Shown: positions 5,614-6,825 of the stretch, one piece after another
How positions within the stretch are numbered: the first letter of the stretch is position 1
Layout: every line of letters begins with the position of its first letter
Assembly (NCBI GenBank): GCA_017556595.1
Contig: JAFYML010000070.1
Span: 1 to 6,825 of the forward strand
Direction: 5' to 3'
DNA from: Bacteroides sp.
Lineage (GTDB): Bacteria > Bacteroidota > Bacteroidia > Bacteroidales > Bacteroidaceae
DNA length: 6,825 bases
Position numbers and translations under genes: made by a program
Notes under the pieces: generated by a model
The model's input: only the letters and a program-made list of their open reading frames with translations
Told to the model about the DNA's origin: nothing
Database searches by the model: none

Positions 5614-6354
5614 ATGATTAACAAGACACACAAACTCTTATTGTTAATTGCAAGTTGTATGTTTATCGGGCTAGCAGCACAAGCCCAAACACAACAACCT
5701 CCTATGATGCTGGGTAGAGGTGCTCCTCCGCCAAAAGATTACAAAACACCGGCAATTACCGAGTATTTCACTCCTGCTACAGATGCAGTAATGACTCCTG
5801 ATGCAGAAGGTTTTATCCGTCGTTGGTCACTTCTCGAGCCAATCGATAAGCCAAATCGTAGCAACACTGTATTCGTAGACAGCTACTTGCGCGAACAATT
5901 CAACACAGAGTATTTCAAGAACCAATTCACAATGATACCTCGCGATGGCCAAAAGGTTAAAGTAGGTAAGCAAACATTGAAATGGCACTCACTTGATAGC
6001 AAATTGTTCAACGTTAAGTTGTTCCGCTTTGCTACAGGTTTGAAGAAACAACAATATGGCATCCTTTTCTGGGCAGTAACCGTTATCAATGCTCCCGAAG
6101 ATATGGAAGTTAGAATGGCTGTAGGCTCTAACTCAGCTTCTATGTGGTGGCTCAATGGCGAAGAAGTGTTGTTAATGTCAGGCGACCGCCGTATGGTTAT
6201 GGACGACTGCACATCTAAGCGCATCACCTTGAAGAAAGGAAAGAACATCCTTCGCGGTGCCGTTATCAACGGTCCTGGTATGAGCGACTTCTGCGTTCGC
6301 TTCTTGGATGAAGCAGGTAAACCTGTTACAAACCTCACAATTACAACAGAATAA
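5614..6354 (+). CDS. exported protein of unknown function, carbohydrate-related, partner of GH43 enzyme
   Basis: This 246-aa protein has an N-terminal signal peptide: MINKTHK, a hydrophobic core at 8-22, and A-A-Q-A/Q with likely cleavage after Ala24. IASC at 12-15 resembles a lipobox, but the hydrophobic stretch continues past the Cys, so ordinary signal peptidase cleavage seems more likely. A Pro-rich start to the mature part (PPMMLGRGAPPPKDY) is followed by a core with EGFIRRWSLLEPID (65-78) and LFWAVTVINAPEDMEVRMAVGSNSASMWWLNGEE (151-184), then GKNILRGAVING (209-220) and SDFCVRFLDEAG (224-235). The segments on substituting a physical property, WWLNGEEV and RKGKN-type turns, resemble beta-sandwich (galactose-binding-like) modules fused to glycosidases and esterases. 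No Ser/His/Asp esterase or glycosidase motif is visible, although I recall similar Bacteroidota proteins carrying an acetylxylan-esterase label. Only 6 bp separate it from the GH43 gene, so a joint role in polysaccharide breakdown is inferred. Confidence 0.75.
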   Translation: MINKTHKLLLLIASCMFIGLAAQAQTQQPPMMLGRGAPPPKDYKTPAITEYFTPATDAVMTPDAEGFIRRWSLLEPIDKPNRSNTVFVDSYLREQFNTEYFKNQFTMIPRDGQKVKVGKQTLKWHSLDSKLFNVKLFRFATGLKKQQYGILFWAVTVINAPEDMEVRMAVGSNSASMWWLNGEEVLLMSGDRRMVMDDCTSKRITLKKGKNILRGAVINGPGMSDFCVRFLDEAGKPVTNLTITTE

Positions 6355-6360
6355 AAAAAG

Positions 6361-6825
6361 ATGATTATGAAGAAAAACATACTAATTGCCTCTATTGCAA
6401 TGTTGGCTGCCGTAAACTCGGCTGAAGCCCAAATTGGAAATCCTTACATCCACGACCCTTCTACTATCATGGAGTGTGAAGGTAAATTCTACACCTTCGG
6501 TACTGGAGGTGGCGGTTTAATCTCGCCCGACGGTTATACATGGGATAGCGGTGCCGTTCGTCCTGGCGGTGGTGCAGCTCCCGATGCTATTAAGATTGGC
6601 GATCGTTACTTGGTAGCTTATGGCGCTACAGGTGGTGGTTTAGGTGGTGGCCACGCAGGTATCATCTACACTATGTGGAACAAAACACTCGATCCCAACT
6701 CTCCAGATTTCAAATATAGCGAACCAAACCTCGTAGCTCAATCAGAATACGACGAAGACTGCGATGCTATCGACCCATCATTGTTAATGGGCCCTGATGG
6801 TCGTCTTTGGATGTCATATGGTACA
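6361..6825 (+). CDS. exported glycoside hydrolase family 43-type protein (partial, N-terminal 155 aa)
   Basis: GH43 enzymes are five-bladed beta-propellers that cleave arabinose or xylose linkages in plant arabinan and xylan. The frame is open to the window edge and gives 155 residues. Seen: a signal peptide (MKKNILIASIAMLAAVNSAEA/Q, cleavage after Ala23); NPYIHDPSTIM with Asp32 in the place of the catalytic base; KFYTFGTGGGGLISPDGYTWDSG, the typical first blade; APDAIKIGDRYLVAYG for the second blade; KTLDPNSPDFKYSEPNLV; and AIDPSLLMGPDGRLWMSYGT with Asp138 in the place of the pKa-modulating Asp. The general-acid Glu lies beyond the window. Two in-frame ATGs are possible, 6361 or 6367; the second gives the more usual MKKN start. 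The gene follows the exported-protein gene after 6 bp, so they form an operon. Arabinanase, arabinofuranosidase or xylosidase cannot be told apart from this part. Confidence 0.85.
   Translation, partial: MIMKKNILIASIAMLAAVNSAEAQIGNPYIHDPSTIMECEGKFYTFGTGGGGLISPDGYTWDSGAVRPGGGAAPDAIKIGDRYLVAYGATGGGLGGGHAGIIYTMWNKTLDPNSPDFKYSEPNLVAQSEYDEDCDAIDPSLLMGPDGRLWMSYGT

Noticed and set aside
5656..5660. Lipoprotein signal (IASC lipobox) in the 246-aa exported protein
   Set aside because: Hydrophobic residues continue for several positions after the Cys and a good A-Q-A/Q cleavage site follows, so a standard signal peptide is more likely, though not proven.
5883..6380. 165-codon open frame on the minus strand opposite the exported-protein gene
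   Set aside because: It runs antisense over the signal-peptide-bearing gene and shows no domain or promoter; it is a shadow of the plus-strand coding sequence.

Overview
The window looks like chromosomal DNA from a member of the Bacteroidota, probably order Bacteroidales (Prevotella- or Bacteroides-like). Four things suggest this: base composition is moderate to low in G+C; start codons follow A-rich stretches rather than Shine-Dalgarno sites; at least four genes have a TAnnTTTG box (the Bacteroidota -7 promoter element) at a sensible distance; and the protein types fit, namely a small outer-membrane beta-barrel protein with the signal end A-Q-A/Q, a MurA with Asp in place of the catalytic Cys, and a secreted GH43-type enzyme. 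The genus cannot be fixed from this sequence alone.

Left part, minus strand (1-4037). Reading leftwards, an outer-membrane beta-barrel protein gene (3462-4037) has its own promoter box and a strong intrinsic terminator (3399-3431). It is followed by priA (828-3290), the replication-restart helicase, and then by the 5' two thirds of murA (1-804, cut by the window edge), the first committed enzyme of peptidoglycan synthesis. Only 23 bp separate priA from murA, so they are probably co-transcribed. The priA promoter box lies only 6 bp before its ATG, which suggests a nearly leaderless mRNA.

Centre (4038-4401). This is a 364-bp divergent intergenic region. It holds the promoters of the beta-barrel gene (leftward) and of an oxidoreductase gene (rightward). 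Between them is a compact run of phased small palindromes and short direct repeats that no gene explains.

Right part, plus strand (4402-6825). An extended short-chain dehydrogenase/reductase (4402-5418) is followed by a 195-bp intergenic region with a promoter box, an A/T-only inverted repeat and a leader of roughly 100 nt with two possible hairpins. Then comes a tight two-gene unit: a 246-aa exported protein of unknown function with a possible beta-sandwich carbohydrate-binding-like C-terminal half, and 6 bp later the start of an exported GH43-type glycoside hydrolase that runs off the window. Together these look like part of a plant-polysaccharide (arabinan/xylan-type) utilisation locus, though no SusC/SusD pair is visible here.

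No rRNA, tRNA, CRISPR array, insertion sequence or phage gene was seen. Nothing amounts to a clearly new system. The most interesting items are the phased palindrome cluster at 4171-4265, the exported 246-aa partner of the GH43 enzyme, and the Asp-type MurA.
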